DNA of 64,000 nt from Spirosoma endophyticum (GCF_900112365.1 NZ_FOLQ01000006.1:330885-394884), one strand, 5' to 3'. Counted from the stretch's first letter, positions 26,767 to 36,130 are shown. A program made the numbers and translations. The notes: a model not told the origin generated them from the letters alone.

Positions 26767-26842
26767 AAAAGCCCCTAAATCCCCTGAAGGGGACTTTGTT
26801 TGAGCGTGAACAAAGTCCCCTTCAGGGGATTTAGGGGCTTTT
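26767..26842. repeat. Perfect 34-base inverted repeat
   Basis: Arms 26767-26800 and 26809-26842 are exact reverse complements with an 8-base loop. The arms contain CCCCTAAATCCCCTGAAGGGG. Together with the preceding element it fills the space between convergent genes and should also stop transcription. The family is related to but distinct from the 20949 element. Confidence 0.85.
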
Positions 26843-26859
26843 CAGATGGTTTCTTAGGC

Positions 26860-28203
26860 TCACTCGCCCCGCTTTTTCTTCCCTCCTACCCGCTTGATCG
26901 GTCGGCCGTATTTTAACATCTTTTCGGCGGCATGATCGCGCCGAATATTCACCTTTTTATTCTTGTCAATTTTTTCGTGGAAAGCAGGCCCGACGTCTTC
27001 CCGTTTGGGTACTTTTACTTCAATATTGGGCATGTAAACCTTAGGTTTCTCATCAGCCGTTAACTCGTCCGAAATGACAAGATTCTCGGGTAAGCCCAGC
27101 ATCGGAATTTGGTAATTCATCAGTTGCTCAACGGCGGCCTGCTGCTCGCTTTCGCTTTCCCTGATAAACGTAATGGCGATACCTTTTTTGTCGGCGCGCC
27201 CGGTTCGCCCAATGCGGTGAATGTAGTTCTCCGGTACGTCGGGCATATCGAAGTTGATCACGTGCGATACGTCGGCTACGTCAATGCCACGGGCGATAAT
27301 ATCCGTTGCAATCAGAATCCGGTACGTACCGGACTTAAATTGATCAACCGCTTCGAATCGTTTGTTCTGCGCTTTGTTGGAATGAATGATACCGACAACA
27401 CCCGGAAACTTCTCTTCCATCTGATCGTAAACCTGATCGGCCAGTTGCTTGGTGGCCACGAAAACTAGGACTTTAGTCATGGTATCATCCTGCCTCAAAA
27501 ACAGATCCAGCAGATTTATTTTCGTGTAGAAATTGGGAACCAGGTAGCCCGTCTGTTCAATATTCTCCAACGGCGTGCCAGCGGGCGCAGCCTCTACCCG
27601 CACCGGATTCGTAAAAAACGTGTGCATCAACTGCTCTACTTCGTCGGTCAACGTAGCCGAAAACAGCAGGTTTTGCCGTTTTGGCGGCAATAGATCAAGC
27701 ACGATTTTCAATTGCGTCCGAAAGCCGAGATTTAGCATTTCGTCTACTTCATCAATGACCAGTTTCTTGATGGACTTTGTCTTTATGGCTCCATTGGTCA
27801 TCAAATCGACCAGGCGACCGGGCGTGGCGACCAATATATCCAGTCCCTGTAGCACTTGTGCTAGTTGCGGCTTCAGATTGACGCCACCATATATACCCAC
27901 CACCACAAGGTTCATGTAGCTGGTCAGTTCCTTAACTGTTTCAACGACCTGCACGACCAGTTCGCGCGTGGGCACGATGATCAGCAATTGCGGGAGCTTG
28001 TCCTTTGTAAATTGAAGCTGACGCAGGCACGGCAACAAGTAAGCGATTGTTTTACCCGTACCCGTTTGCGCGATGCCGCACACATCCTTACCCGACATCA
28101 CAACCGAGAATACTTTTTGCTGAATGGGCGTCGGCGTCGTATACCCTAAATCGGTTAAGGCGTTCAGCAGCGGTTTGTTCAGATTCAGTTCGTCGAAAGT
28201 CAT
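26860..28203 (-). CDS. DEAD-box-family RNA helicase with DEVD motif
   Basis: A helicase of about 447 residues. ATG 28203 is the start because the Q-motif region (TFDELNLNKPLLNALTDLGY) begins there. Motifs: AQTGTGKTIAYLLP, PTRELVVQV, TPGRLVDL, SATLTDE, ATDIIARGIDVAD and HRIGRTGRADKKG. Motif II reads DEVD rather than DEAD, a conservative change that keeps the catalytic acidic pair. Beyond the core is a lysine/arginine-rich tail (VKVPKREDVGPAF to the C-terminal VGGKKKRGE), likely to contact RNA. The TACCTTCG promoter word lies 24 bases upstream. Confidence 0.94.
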   Translation of the reverse strand: MTFDELNLNKPLLNALTDLGYTTPTPIQQKVFSVVMSGKDVCGIAQTGTGKTIAYLLPCLRQLQFTKDKLPQLLIIVPTRELVVQVVETVKELTSYMNLVVVGIYGGVNLKPQLAQVLQGLDILVATPGRLVDLMTNGAIKTKSIKKLVIDEVDEMLNLGFRTQLKIVLDLLPPKRQNLLFSATLTDEVEQLMHTFFTNPVRVEAAPAGTPLENIEQTGYLVPNFYTKINLLDLFLRQDDTMTKVLVFVATKQLADQVYDQMEEKFPGVVGIIHSNKAQNKRFEAVDQFKSGTYRILIATDIIARGIDVADVSHVINFDMPDVPENYIHRIGRTGRADKKGIAITFIRESESEQQAAVEQLMNYQIPMLGLPENLVISDELTADEKPKVYMPNIEVKVPKREDVGPAFHEKIDKNKKVNIRRDHAAEKMLKYGRPIKRVGGKKKRGE

Positions 28204-28226
28204 AGTTGTGCCTGTCAAATAAACCA

Positions 28227-28234
28227 CGAAGGTA
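28227..28234 (-). promoter_or_regulatory. Candidate -7 element TACCTTCG of second helicase gene
   Basis: Minus-strand TACCTTCG ends 24 bases upstream of the start at 28203; identical to the words before the first helicase and the nicotinate phosphoribosyltransferase gene. Confidence 0.45.
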
Positions 28235-28363
28235 GGCTTATTCGCTGAAGACATCATTGTTTCGACGGATCAACTCGATACGTCTATATAGCCAGGTTTT
28301 CTAAAAATTGAATAGAATACCGTCAATACCGGCTTATACTGACGTCCGTCTTATTTATATTTC

Positions 28364-29611
28364 ATGAACCAGTCGTATTCTTCGCGGGTATCCACGTCCA
28401 TCCCATCCAGACCTGTAGATTTATTGCTGAAACGTGTGTTTTCGATCGATGTCTTCCGGGCGTTGACGATGCTGATCATGATTTTTGTCAATGATTTTGG
28501 CACCTTATCGGGCATTCCCATCTGGCTTGAACACGCTCATGCGGACCAGGATTTCCTGGGGTTTTCGGACGTAGTGTTCCCCTGTTTCCTGATTATCGTC
28601 GGGATGTCGATTCCCTTTTCCATCCGCCAGCGGCTCGACAAAGGCGATTCTTATCTACAAATCATCTGGCACATTACGCTTCGATCGATTGCGTTACTGG
28701 TGATGGGCGTCTTCACCGTTAATACGCCCGACCTGAACGCGGAGGCTACAGGAATGCGTGTTGAGTGGTATCAAATTTTAATGGTACTGGGCTTTTTTCT
28801 GATCTGGAATCAATACCCCAAACGCGAAGACGTCTTAAAAACAGTTTTCACGGCGCTGCAATTACTGGGCGTGGGATTACTGGCTTATCTGGCTGTGATT
28901 TTCAGAGGTGGTCCTGATGATGCTTTAACCCGAATGACGCCCCAGTGGTGGGGGATTTTAGGTTTGATCGGCTGGACGTACTTTACCTGTTCCATCCTCT
29001 ATTTATTTCTCTACAAACAACCGATTCTGCTACTCATTTCCTGGCTGTTTTTCACCGTATTGACCATAGCTGGTCATGCGGGTTGGCTACACGCACTCTG
29101 GCCCGACGGCCCACGCAACTGGACCCTGGACAATGGTGCCTTCAATGCATTTGCCTTCGCTGGAATACTAGCGACGTTGCTCCTGACACGGGTACAGCGC
29201 ATGGGCAAAACTCAGCAATTACCTTTACTTTTCACGGGCATAGGCATCCTGTTTCTCGTCGCTGGATTCCTGGCCAGAAACTTCTTTATTATCTCAAAAA
29301 TTCAAGCCACACCCACCTGGATTCTCCTGTCTTGCGGCATTGGCTTTATCGTTTACGCCGGCATTTACTGGCTGGTCGACATGAACGGGAAAGCGTCCTG
29401 GTTTGACCCTATTAAACCCGCCGGAACAAGCACACTAACCTGTTACGTACTCCCTTACCTCTACTACAGCCTGGTCGATTTATCTGCCCTTTCACTACCC
29501 GAATCCCTAAAAACTGGCGGTGTTGGCCTTGTTAAATCGCTCCTGTTCGCCTTTCTGATCGTCGGCATTACGGCTGTGTTGGGAAGACTGAAAATTAAGC
29601 TAAAATTGTAG
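28364..29611 (+). CDS. DUF5009/HGSNAT-like membrane acyltransferase
   Basis: A 415-residue integral membrane protein with about ten to eleven helices. The opening DVFRALTMLIMIFVNDFGTLSGIPIWLEHA and DFLGFSDVVFPCFLIIVGMSIPF match bacterial relatives of heparan-alpha-glucosaminide N-acetyltransferase (DUF5009/YeiB-like acyltransferases). These are thought to move acyl groups across the inner membrane onto glycans. A His and Asp pair (EHAHADQDFLG) is present near residue 65. It ends in a strong bidirectional terminator. Confidence 0.86.
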   Translation: MNQSYSSRVSTSIPSRPVDLLLKRVFSIDVFRALTMLIMIFVNDFGTLSGIPIWLEHAHADQDFLGFSDVVFPCFLIIVGMSIPFSIRQRLDKGDSYLQIIWHITLRSIALLVMGVFTVNTPDLNAEATGMRVEWYQILMVLGFFLIWNQYPKREDVLKTVFTALQLLGVGLLAYLAVIFRGGPDDALTRMTPQWWGILGLIGWTYFTCSILYLFLYKQPILLLISWLFFTVLTIAGHAGWLHALWPDGPRNWTLDNGAFNAFAFAGILATLLLTRVQRMGKTQQLPLLFTGIGILFLVAGFLARNFFIISKIQATPTWILLSCGIGFIVYAGIYWLVDMNGKASWFDPIKPAGTSTLTCYVLPYLYYSLVDLSALSLPESLKTGGVGLVKSLLFAFLIVGITAVLGRLKIKLKL

Positions 29612-29659
29612 TTCTTTTTGAATCACCGGGCTTTAATCCAGTGATTCAAAAAGAACTAC
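29608..29659. terminator. Bidirectional terminator
   Basis: Perfect 19-base arms GTAGTTCTTTTTGAATCAC (29608-29626) and its reverse complement (29641-29659), between two convergent genes; the left arm includes the stop codon of the acyltransferase gene. Runs of T on one strand and A on the other occur inside the arms. Confidence 0.85.
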
Positions 29660-29679
29660 TTAGGAAAAGGTAATAACCC

Positions 29680-30024
29680 TCACCTTGTCTCCCGAATTTC
29701 CACAAATCCATCGGTGTCGAAAACAGGACAGGTTTGCATAAGGGCAACGGCTTCGTCAAAATCAGTGGCTTTGAGCAATAGGTAACCACCCACAATTTCC
29801 TGCCCATTTACCCGATACAAACCTTCTGTAATCTCTGGACCCGAGGCCGTTGGTCGTATGACTTTACCCGCAAGTGTTAACGACTGACCACCTTCCCAAT
29901 GACCTTTCGCCAATAAATCATCTATCCAGGCTTTCCAGTCAAGTTGGTGCTGGCGCGTTTCTTCGGCGGAGGGGATGGTGGCACGACCATCCGGTTCACG
30001 AATCAAAATGAGGTACGTTTTCAT
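29680..30024 (-). CDS. YciI-like protein
   Basis: A 114-residue protein of the YciI/DGPF superfamily (ferredoxin-like fold). ATG 30024 is chosen; an in-frame ATG four codons earlier is possible. Family features: opening KTYLILIREPDG, the internal GGYLLLKATDFDEAVALMQTCP and the closing FVEIRET. This sort of protein frequently accompanies ECF sigma factors or SnoaL-type proteins. The upstream neighbour on the same strand is a SnoaL-like protein, 31 bases away, so they may be cotranscribed. Enzymatic role unproven. Confidence 0.88.
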   Translation of the reverse strand: MKTYLILIREPDGRATIPSAEETRQHQLDWKAWIDDLLAKGHWEGGQSLTLAGKVIRPTASGPEITEGLYRVNGQEIVGGYLLLKATDFDEAVALMQTCPVFDTDGFVEIRETR

Positions 30025-30054
30025 CTGCCTAATCATACAAAAATGGAAGGCTTG

Positions 30055-30474
30055 TTAAGACTGGGTGATCTGTTGCAGAACGGAATGGGTATCGCGAATG
30101 CCCCAATGTTCAATGTATTTACCGTCGCCTAACCGCACAATGTCGATTACCGGAAAGCGAATGGTTTTACCTGTAGCTAGAACGCCCATGAACGTACCAG
30201 CGTGGGTGGCATGAAAAGCTTTTCGGGTAACGACTTTATCCCCTTCCGCGACCTGATCGTAGATTTCAACGCGTAGATCGGGAAAAGCAGGTCGCAGTAC
30301 GTCGAGGATGAAACGTATCATCCCGTCCCGGCCCCGCGGCATTCCGGCGGGTGCTGTGTGATTGATAAACGAATCGTCAATCAATTCGTCGAAAGCGGCA
30401 AGGCGTCCTTCTTCAATTGCTTCCTTATTAAACCGGGTGACAATAGCCTTGTTCCTTTCTACTTCTGAGTCCAT
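30055..30474 (-). CDS. SnoaL-like (NTF2-fold) protein
   Basis: A 139-residue protein of the SnoaL/NTF2-like polyketide-cyclase superfamily. Landmarks: NKAIVTRFNKEAIEEGRLAAFDELIDDSFINHTAP at the start, GRDGMIRFILDVLRPAFPDLRVEIYDQVAEGDKVVTR in the middle, and GKYIEHWGIRDTHSVL at the end. It would form a small conical cavity; substrate unknown. It is cotranscribed with the YciI-like gene and lies next to an AraC-type regulator. Confidence 0.87.
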   Translation of the reverse strand: MDSEVERNKAIVTRFNKEAIEEGRLAAFDELIDDSFINHTAPAGMPRGRDGMIRFILDVLRPAFPDLRVEIYDQVAEGDKVVTRKAFHATHAGTFMGVLATGKTIRFPVIDIVRLGDGKYIEHWGIRDTHSVLQQITQS

Positions 30475-30545
30475 GCTACGTTGTGCTTGTTGAGGTCACA
30501 AAGCTACGGCACTCAGTGGGGTTGGTTACTGGCTGTATGTCGGTT

Positions 30546-31442
30546 TCAATGGTACATTTCGCGGATCGTCGTCCGGAACGTAGCAGGCGTCTCACCGGTC
30601 AGGCGCTTGAAGAATCGGTGGAAGTACGCATCATCCTCAAAACCCAGTTGCCAGGCAATTTCTTTGGCCGAAAGATCGGTATGTAAGAGTCGACGTTTTG
30701 CTTCCAGCACCAATCGTTCGTGGATGTGCTCAATGGCCGTTTTGCCACTTTGCTGCTTTATGCGATCATTCAGATGGCCTGGTGTTAGGTTCAGCAGATC
30801 GGCATAATCGGCTACCTGATGCAGCGTGCTGTAATGGCTGTCGATAAACGCACTGAATTTTTTCAACAATCCCCGGTCTGGAGAACGCTGAACAGTCTGA
30901 GATTGGTCGATGTACAAACGGCTCAAATAAATCAGCAATACGTTGACATACGATTGCAGCATGGTGTTTCGCCAGCTATGTTCGGTATTAAACTCCACTA
31001 ACATTTTGCCCAGCAACTCTTCCAGAAACTGCATATGCGCGGGCGCCAGCGCCAGTTCATGGGCATTATCGGGATTTTGAATGATAGGCAGTTTCCGAAG
31101 CACCTGATTGCCCTCAAGCTGTAGATATTCCTCTGTGAACGAGAGCATAATACCGGTCATTGGTTCGGTTTTCTCTTTCACTTGCACCTGCTGTGGCGAC
31201 GAAAAATAGAACATATTGGGTTGCAATGTATACGGCACAAAATCCACCCAGTGGCGACTGCTACCGTTCCGTACCAGACAAAAAAAGTAGAAGTCCTTGC
31301 GATGTGGTACCAGGAAGTTGGATTTACGCCGAATGAATTCGCCCTTCGCTTCGACGATGTCAAAAACCGTATTACCAAGGCTACTACTTTCCTGTAACGA
31401 ATACTGCTTAATCGCTACGTCTTTCTGCGGGGAGAAAATCAT
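30546..31442 (-). CDS. AraC-family transcriptional regulator
   Basis: A 298-residue regulator. The N-terminal cupin-like sensor domain runs to about residue 170. The C-terminal AraC domain has two helix-turn-helix units: DYADLLNLTPGHLNDRIKQQSG and LSAKEIAWQLGFEDDAYFHRFFKRLTGETPATFR. Residues outside the motif do not tell the ligand. It is divergent to nothing: the upstream region (31443-31619) separates it from the plus-strand lipocalin-like gene, while its downstream neighbour is the SnoaL gene in the same direction. Either could be its target. Confidence 0.93.
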   Translation of the reverse strand: MIFSPQKDVAIKQYSLQESSSLGNTVFDIVEAKGEFIRRKSNFLVPHRKDFYFFCLVRNGSSRHWVDFVPYTLQPNMFYFSSPQQVQVKEKTEPMTGIMLSFTEEYLQLEGNQVLRKLPIIQNPDNAHELALAPAHMQFLEELLGKMLVEFNTEHSWRNTMLQSYVNVLLIYLSRLYIDQSQTVQRSPDRGLLKKFSAFIDSHYSTLHQVADYADLLNLTPGHLNDRIKQQSGKTAIEHIHERLVLEAKRRLLHTDLSAKEIAWQLGFEDDAYFHRFFKRLTGETPATFRTTIREMYH

Positions 31443-31619
31443 GCTTCAATATAGACTGTTAAAACCAATGGCAATGGGTGCTTTTTGGCCTGGCTGTTAA
31501 CGCATTCGATAAACTACCCGGCGCTCTATTAGTTAAAATTACGTACTTGTCTGCCAGAATAAAAGCCGATAATTGACATTCATCGTTTACCGTTTCCAGT
31601 TGACCACTCATCGTTTCTT

Positions 31620-32090
31620 ATGACACACTTACTTCAAGCACTGGTTGGGACTTGGTTTATTTGCAGTACGAACTTTCCGATGTGGCTGAAAGGCGACAAA
31701 CTCAATCCTACGTTTACGTATTCAATCGCGGAGAAAAAAGGCGACACCAACGTACTGCTCGACGAAGTCAAGTACGTAAAAAAAGGCGGGTCAAAAACGC
31801 TGACTGGTTTCGATTATCAGGACCCGAGCGATTCGTCGGCTTTTGTCTGGCGCGGGAAAGGAGCCTTAAGCGTACTACGTAGCAAATGGAAAGTCGTTTT
31901 GCAGGACCCCGATGGCCAGTGGGCGGTTATCTGGTTTTCAGGAACGCTGTTCACCCCCGAAGGTGTCGATATTATCAGCCGGAGCCAGCAACTTCCCGAC
32001 AAAACTCTTTATCATATCAAGTCGTTAATGGCCGACAACCCGCTGTTAGCCAAACACATAATCAACCTGAAGGAGCTGCCTGTAAGGTAA
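31620..32090 (+). CDS. Lipocalin-like protein
   Basis: A 156-residue protein resembling the bacterial lipocalin-like (DUF-type) family: opening LVGTWFICSTNFPMWLKGDK, the DEVKYVKKGGSKTLTGFDYQ segment, then RSKWKVVLQDPDGQWAVIWFSGTLFTPEGVDIISR. No signal peptide is clear, so it is probably cytoplasmic. The expected fold is an eight-stranded barrel that binds a small hydrophobic ligand. It starts divergently from the AraC gene and could be regulated by it. Confidence 0.75.
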   Translation: MTHLLQALVGTWFICSTNFPMWLKGDKLNPTFTYSIAEKKGDTNVLLDEVKYVKKGGSKTLTGFDYQDPSDSSAFVWRGKGALSVLRSKWKVVLQDPDGQWAVIWFSGTLFTPEGVDIISRSQQLPDKTLYHIKSLMADNPLLAKHIINLKELPVR

Positions 32091-32116
32091 TTATTTAGGT
32101 CAATACCATAAAACAG

Positions 32117-32149
32117 AACAAGCCGAAAGTTCAAGACTTTCGGCTTGTT
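32117..32149. terminator. Bidirectional terminator
   Basis: Perfect 14-base arms AACAAGCCGAAAGT (32117-32130) and ACTTTCGGCTTGTT (32136-32149) with a 5-base loop lie between convergent genes. Confidence 0.8.
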
Positions 32150-32177
32150 AAAATCACATCATCAAGCTGGCAAACGA

Positions 32178-33044
32178 TCACTTCGCGTATTTAGCCTGCA
32201 TCGTTTTGATGAAGGTGAAACCATTTTCGGCGATGTCCCAGGGGTCGTTGTATTCCCGCCAGACGTTTATCGAATTCGCAAACGCAGTATCGTTTCGTGT
32301 GAAGGCTTCGATGGTCATCCAGCCGGTATAGTTGATTTCGGCCAAGGTTCGAAACGTATCGTCCCAGGGAATGTGTCCGTCGCCGGGTGTACCGCGGTCG
32401 TTTTCGCTGATGTGAACGTGAGCCAGCACGGGCGCAATGGTACGTATGGCATCCGGGAATCGCTTTTCCTCCATGTTGGCGTGGTGTGTATCGAACATGG
32501 CCCGCACATTCGGATGATCGGCACGGCGCACCAGTTCCAGTAACTGACTCATGGTGTTGCACAAATAGCACTCGAACCGGTTTAGGGCCTCCGGCGTCAG
32601 CACAATGTTGGCCTGTCTGGCATATTCACCAGCCGCATGAAGCACCTCCGCACTACGTTCATACTCATCGGGTTGGGGCTCCTGACGTGAGAACATAGCA
32701 AAGGCCGAGTGAAACGGTCCGCATATGACCGAAGCACCCATAGCCTGCGCCCGATCAATGGCTTCTTTCAGTCGAGTCAGCGCCTGATCCCGAATCTGGC
32801 GTGAATCACTCGCCGGATTTTCGTCGGGACTCATGACCATCACGCAGGTGCTTTGTAAATTCAATTGCCGCAAATGATCGCCAAACTGCCGGTAAGCCGC
32901 TACGTCCTGGTAGTCAATAAAACACTCAATCCCGTCGTAACCGATTGTTTTAAGACGCTCCGTAATAGGATGCATTTTCTCGGAAATGGGGGCCGACCAG
33001 GCTAATAAGTTGAAACCAACAGGCGATGATGGTAATGTAGGCAT
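32178..33044 (-). CDS. Sugar phosphate isomerase/epimerase-like TIM-barrel protein
   Basis: A 288-residue AP-endonuclease-2-type TIM barrel, as in xylose isomerase-like and hydroxypyruvate isomerase-like proteins. Likely metal ligands occur in MVMSPDENP, TPEALNRFECYL (Glu), MFDTHHANMEE (His/Asp), HVHISENDRGTPGDGHIPW (His/Glu) and the final MTIEAFTRND (Glu). No signal peptide is seen, so it is cytoplasmic. Its neighbour upstream is the GH92 mannosidase on the same strand, so it may act on a sugar released by that enzyme; this is inference. Confidence 0.88.
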   Translation of the reverse strand: MPTLPSSPVGFNLLAWSAPISEKMHPITERLKTIGYDGIECFIDYQDVAAYRQFGDHLRQLNLQSTCVMVMSPDENPASDSRQIRDQALTRLKEAIDRAQAMGASVICGPFHSAFAMFSRQEPQPDEYERSAEVLHAAGEYARQANIVLTPEALNRFECYLCNTMSQLLELVRRADHPNVRAMFDTHHANMEEKRFPDAIRTIAPVLAHVHISENDRGTPGDGHIPWDDTFRTLAEINYTGWMTIEAFTRNDTAFANSINVWREYNDPWDIAENGFTFIKTMQAKYAK

Positions 33045-33142
33045 GAGGTAAGGGTAAGGACTAGTTCAGCAAAAAAGATAAAATACGGTTCCGGCTACTG
33101 ACGAGCCGTTCAGATAGTATGTAAAACGTAACGGACGAACGC

Positions 33143-35431
33143 CTATTTTGCTTCCGCCGTCGAAAACGAATAGGGAAAATCCGCTGGTTTGATCCCCCGT
33201 TGTTGGTTTGGCGTTGCCGACATGTCCACATCCAGCACAGCGCCTTGCATCAGTTCCCGGTGACTCAGCCAGTTTCTGCCATACGGTTTCCCGTTCATAC
33301 GTAGTGTGTTGATGTAGCGGTTCTGCTCACTATTGGCAGGCGCATTGATGACAATCTGTTTCCCATTTTCCAGGTTTGCCGTAACCTTTTTGAAAAGCGG
33401 AGCACCCATTACGTACTGATCAGTAGCGGGACAAACCGGATAAAAACCCATGGCCGTAAACACGTACCAGGCCGATGTTTGACCGTTATCTTCGTCGCCA
33501 CAGTACCCGTCCGGCGTTGGCAGATATAGCCGATCCATGACTTCACGAAGCCAGTACTGCGCTTTCCAGGGCTCTCCGGCGTAGTTGTACAGGTAAATCA
33601 TGTGCTGGATGGGTTGATTGCCATGCGCATACTGCCCCATGTTGGCAATCTGCATTTCCCGAATTTCGTGGATAACGCTTCCGTAATACGTCTCGTCATA
33701 CACGGGCGGCATGGTGAAAACCGAGTCTAGTTTCGTCACAAATTTTTGTGGACCACCCATCAGCCCAATCAATCCCTGCACATCATGAAAAACCGACCAG
33801 GTATAATGCCAGCTATTGCCCTCCGTGAAGGCATCCCCCCATTTAAACGGATTAAATGGCGACTGAAACGAGCCATTTTTGTTTTTGCCGCGCATCAGCC
33901 CTGTTTTGGGGTCAAACAGATTTTTATAGTTCTGACTCCGTTTGGCAAAGCGATCAATCTCGCTCTGAGGACGTTTGAGCGCTTTAGCCAGTTGGTAGAT
34001 GGCAAAATCATCGTACGCGTATTCCAGCGTCCGGGCAGCATTTTCATTGATCTTAACGTCGTAGGGAACGTAACCCAGCTCGTTGTAATACGTAGCACCC
34101 CGCCGTCCAACGGCATCCATTGGGCCTTCCTTTTCCGAATTTTTCAGTACAGCTTCATACAGCGCGTTGATGTCGTAACCCCGTCCGCCTTTCAGGTAGG
34201 CATCGGCAATGACAGAGGCCGAGTTGGAGCCGATCATGGTGTTGCGCAGTCCCGGACTGGCCCATTCCGGCAACCAGCCGCCTTCTTTGTAGGCATTGGC
34301 CAGACCTTCCTGTGTCTGCGCATTCAGCGACGGATACATCAGATTCAGAAACGGAAACAGCGACCGGAACGTATCCCAGAAACCCGTATCAGTGAACATA
34401 TAACCGGGCAAAACTTTGCCGTTGTAGGGACTGTAATGCACGACTTTCTGGCTGGCATCGAGTTCGTAAAACTTCCGGGGAAAGAGCAACGAGCGGTACA
34501 GGCACGAATAGAAAGTTTGCATCTGCCCCAGCGAGCCGCCTTCCACCTGAATTCGGCTCAACTCCTTATTCCAGGCGAGTTTAGCTTTCCCTTTAACGGC
34601 ATCGAACGTGTCGGACCCAATTTCTTTGAGGTTCAGTTCGGCCTGCTCATAGCTGATAAATGATGAAGCAACGCGCACCAGAATTTGTTCGCCTTTACTG
34701 GTTTTAAACCGGATGGCGGCTCCTGCGTGCGTAGACTCACTTTCCAATGCGTTGCTCAGTGTTTTCTCACGCCAGGTTTGCGACGTAGCGAAAGGCCTGT
34801 CGAAGTATATGACGAAATAGTTTTTGAAGTTGGCTGGCACTCCACCGCTGTTGCGGGTTGTGTAGCCCATGATCTTCCGCTCGTTCGGCAGGATTTTCAC
34901 GTACGATCCTTTATCGAAGGCGTCGACTACTACAAATGAACTGTCGGTTTTCGGGAACGTAAAACGAAAGCTGGCGGCCCGCTCGGTCGGTGCAATTTCG
35001 GTCGTGACGTTGTGATCGGCCAGATACACACTATAATAGTACGGTTTAACGATTTCGGCTTTGTGTGAATACCAACTGGCGCGTTCGTCTTCGTTGATAC
35101 GTAACTTTCCGGTCATGGGCATGATCGAAAACTGACCGTAATCGTTCATCCAGGGTGATGGCTGGTGCGTCTGTTTAAACCCCCGGATTTTGTCGGCAGC
35201 ATACGTATAGGCCCAACCATCACCCATCTTGCCGGTTTGTGGCATCCAGAAATTCATACCCCAGGGCAGGGCAATAGCCGGATACGTATTGCCATTCGAT
35301 AAACTGGGCTTGGAATCAGTACCAATGAGTGGATTGACCAGTTCTACCCAATCGGTCGACTGAGCTACTGGCTGGGCATGTGCAACTACAGACATAACTG
35401 TCCAGACAAGAAAGCAAACGATCTTTTTCAT
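33143..35431 (-). CDS. GH92 family alpha-mannosidase, secreted
   Basis: A 762-residue glycoside hydrolase family 92 protein, known as calcium-dependent inverting alpha-mannosidases. A signal peptide (KKIVCFLVWTVMSVVAHAQ) precedes it. Family landmarks: NPLIGTDSKPSLSNGNTYPAIALPWGMNFW, GFKQTHQPSPWMNDYGQFSIMP, DTGFWDTFRSLFPF, EGNSWHYTWSVFHDVQGL and CGDEDNGQTSAWYVFTAMGFYP. The Glu in the EGNSWHYTW block and the Asp residues of GDEDNGQ are the ones expected for catalysis and calcium binding. It would trim mannose from mannan or glycoprotein glycans in the periplasm or at the surface. No SusCD pair adjoins it. Confidence 0.96.
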   Translation of the reverse strand: MKKIVCFLVWTVMSVVAHAQPVAQSTDWVELVNPLIGTDSKPSLSNGNTYPAIALPWGMNFWMPQTGKMGDGWAYTYAADKIRGFKQTHQPSPWMNDYGQFSIMPMTGKLRINEDERASWYSHKAEIVKPYYYSVYLADHNVTTEIAPTERAASFRFTFPKTDSSFVVVDAFDKGSYVKILPNERKIMGYTTRNSGGVPANFKNYFVIYFDRPFATSQTWREKTLSNALESESTHAGAAIRFKTSKGEQILVRVASSFISYEQAELNLKEIGSDTFDAVKGKAKLAWNKELSRIQVEGGSLGQMQTFYSCLYRSLLFPRKFYELDASQKVVHYSPYNGKVLPGYMFTDTGFWDTFRSLFPFLNLMYPSLNAQTQEGLANAYKEGGWLPEWASPGLRNTMIGSNSASVIADAYLKGGRGYDINALYEAVLKNSEKEGPMDAVGRRGATYYNELGYVPYDVKINENAARTLEYAYDDFAIYQLAKALKRPQSEIDRFAKRSQNYKNLFDPKTGLMRGKNKNGSFQSPFNPFKWGDAFTEGNSWHYTWSVFHDVQGLIGLMGGPQKFVTKLDSVFTMPPVYDETYYGSVIHEIREMQIANMGQYAHGNQPIQHMIYLYNYAGEPWKAQYWLREVMDRLYLPTPDGYCGDEDNGQTSAWYVFTAMGFYPVCPATDQYVMGAPLFKKVTANLENGKQIVINAPANSEQNRYINTLRMNGKPYGRNWLSHRELMQGAVLDVDMSATPNQQRGIKPADFPYSFSTAEAK

Positions 35432-35733
35432 ACAATCACGTGAAAGGTAACAGCCCGTTTAGCCAGGCCCGTGGGGAGTTTAGGGTAGATACCAGCGATT
35501 ACTAGTTGGCTGACTTCAGAAGAAGGAGCAAATGACCAACTTTTTACTAACAGAATACCAACGATTTTCCATACACCTGAAAGATCGACAACGCATAATC
35601 ATAGTAAATCTTTACTATATTATATAGATCTTCCATCAAATCAAGTTTACTAGAATAAATACTTATTAACTTATACCTATAAATATGTAAGTGAAAGTAT
35701 ATTTAGCTAGATTTTTGAAATTGGAAATTACGC
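35432..35733. other. AT-rich intergenic region at island edge
   Basis: A 302-base gap upstream of the GH92 gene; the composition shifts to AT-rich at about 35560 onwards. It includes AGTAAATCTTTACT at about 35603-35616 (a 6-base-arm palindrome). Nothing else with coding or structural support; I see no copy of the tRNA-Arg 3' end here. Confidence 0.4.
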
Positions 35734-36129
35734 ATGGAAACACCCGTTAGAAATGCTTTAACTCGGCTCTGGGGAATAATGAGCTTGAGTTGGCACATTA
35801 CCGTATTTACTGTTAAATACGTCTTGATAAAGTCCAGGAATCTCAAACTATTCACCTATCGGGAAGATGTGTTCGTATACTGGATATGGCGGTGGCATTG
35901 GCGATGGGACGCTACCCACAAGCAATGGACGGCCAGTCGACTTAGAGCTTACTGCCCAGTGTGTCAATCTAAACTTAACGCTATCAAGAATGATCATTCG
36001 ATACTACTAATTTGTCCGAAAGGGGGGCGTACCCACGAAAAATTTAATACCAAGTCAGAAACCAGTGATAAAATAAAACTACTTCTTCTTGAAAAGGCAG
36101 CCAGACAGTTTAATTTATCCGAGCAGTAG
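35734..36129 (+). CDS. Small hypothetical protein with CPVC motif
   Basis: A 131-residue protein without recognised family. It has a moderately hydrophobic N-terminal helix (WGIMSLSWHITVFTVKYVL), a Trp-rich segment (YWIWRWHWRWDATHKQW), then a partial zinc-ribbon-like pair: CPVC near residue 74 and ICPKGGRTHEKF near residue 95. Only one full Cys-x-x-Cys knuckle is present. The gene is first in the AT-rich island. Shortly downstream lies a repeated word (CCGTTTTTACTAGAC). Confidence 0.55.
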   Translation: METPVRNALTRLWGIMSLSWHITVFTVKYVLIKSRNLKLFTYREDVFVYWIWRWHWRWDATHKQWTASRLRAYCPVCQSKLNAIKNDHSILLICPKGGRTHEKFNTKSETSDKIKLLLLEKAARQFNLSEQ

Positions 36130-36130
36130 C

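Noticed and set aside
20949..26842. CCCCTGAAGGGG repeats as a CRISPR array
   Set aside because: Copies are palindromic, few and kilobases apart, without regular spacers or cas genes.
33746..34663. Long plus-strand open frame (305 codons) opposite the GH92 gene
   Set aside because: It is entirely antisense to a well-supported GH92 gene; length is explained by the codon usage of the true gene.
35432..35733. Duplicated tRNA-Arg 3' end (att site) at the left island edge
   Set aside because: I looked for the TTCGAATCCC/GGGATTCGAA word and its flanks and found none in this gap.
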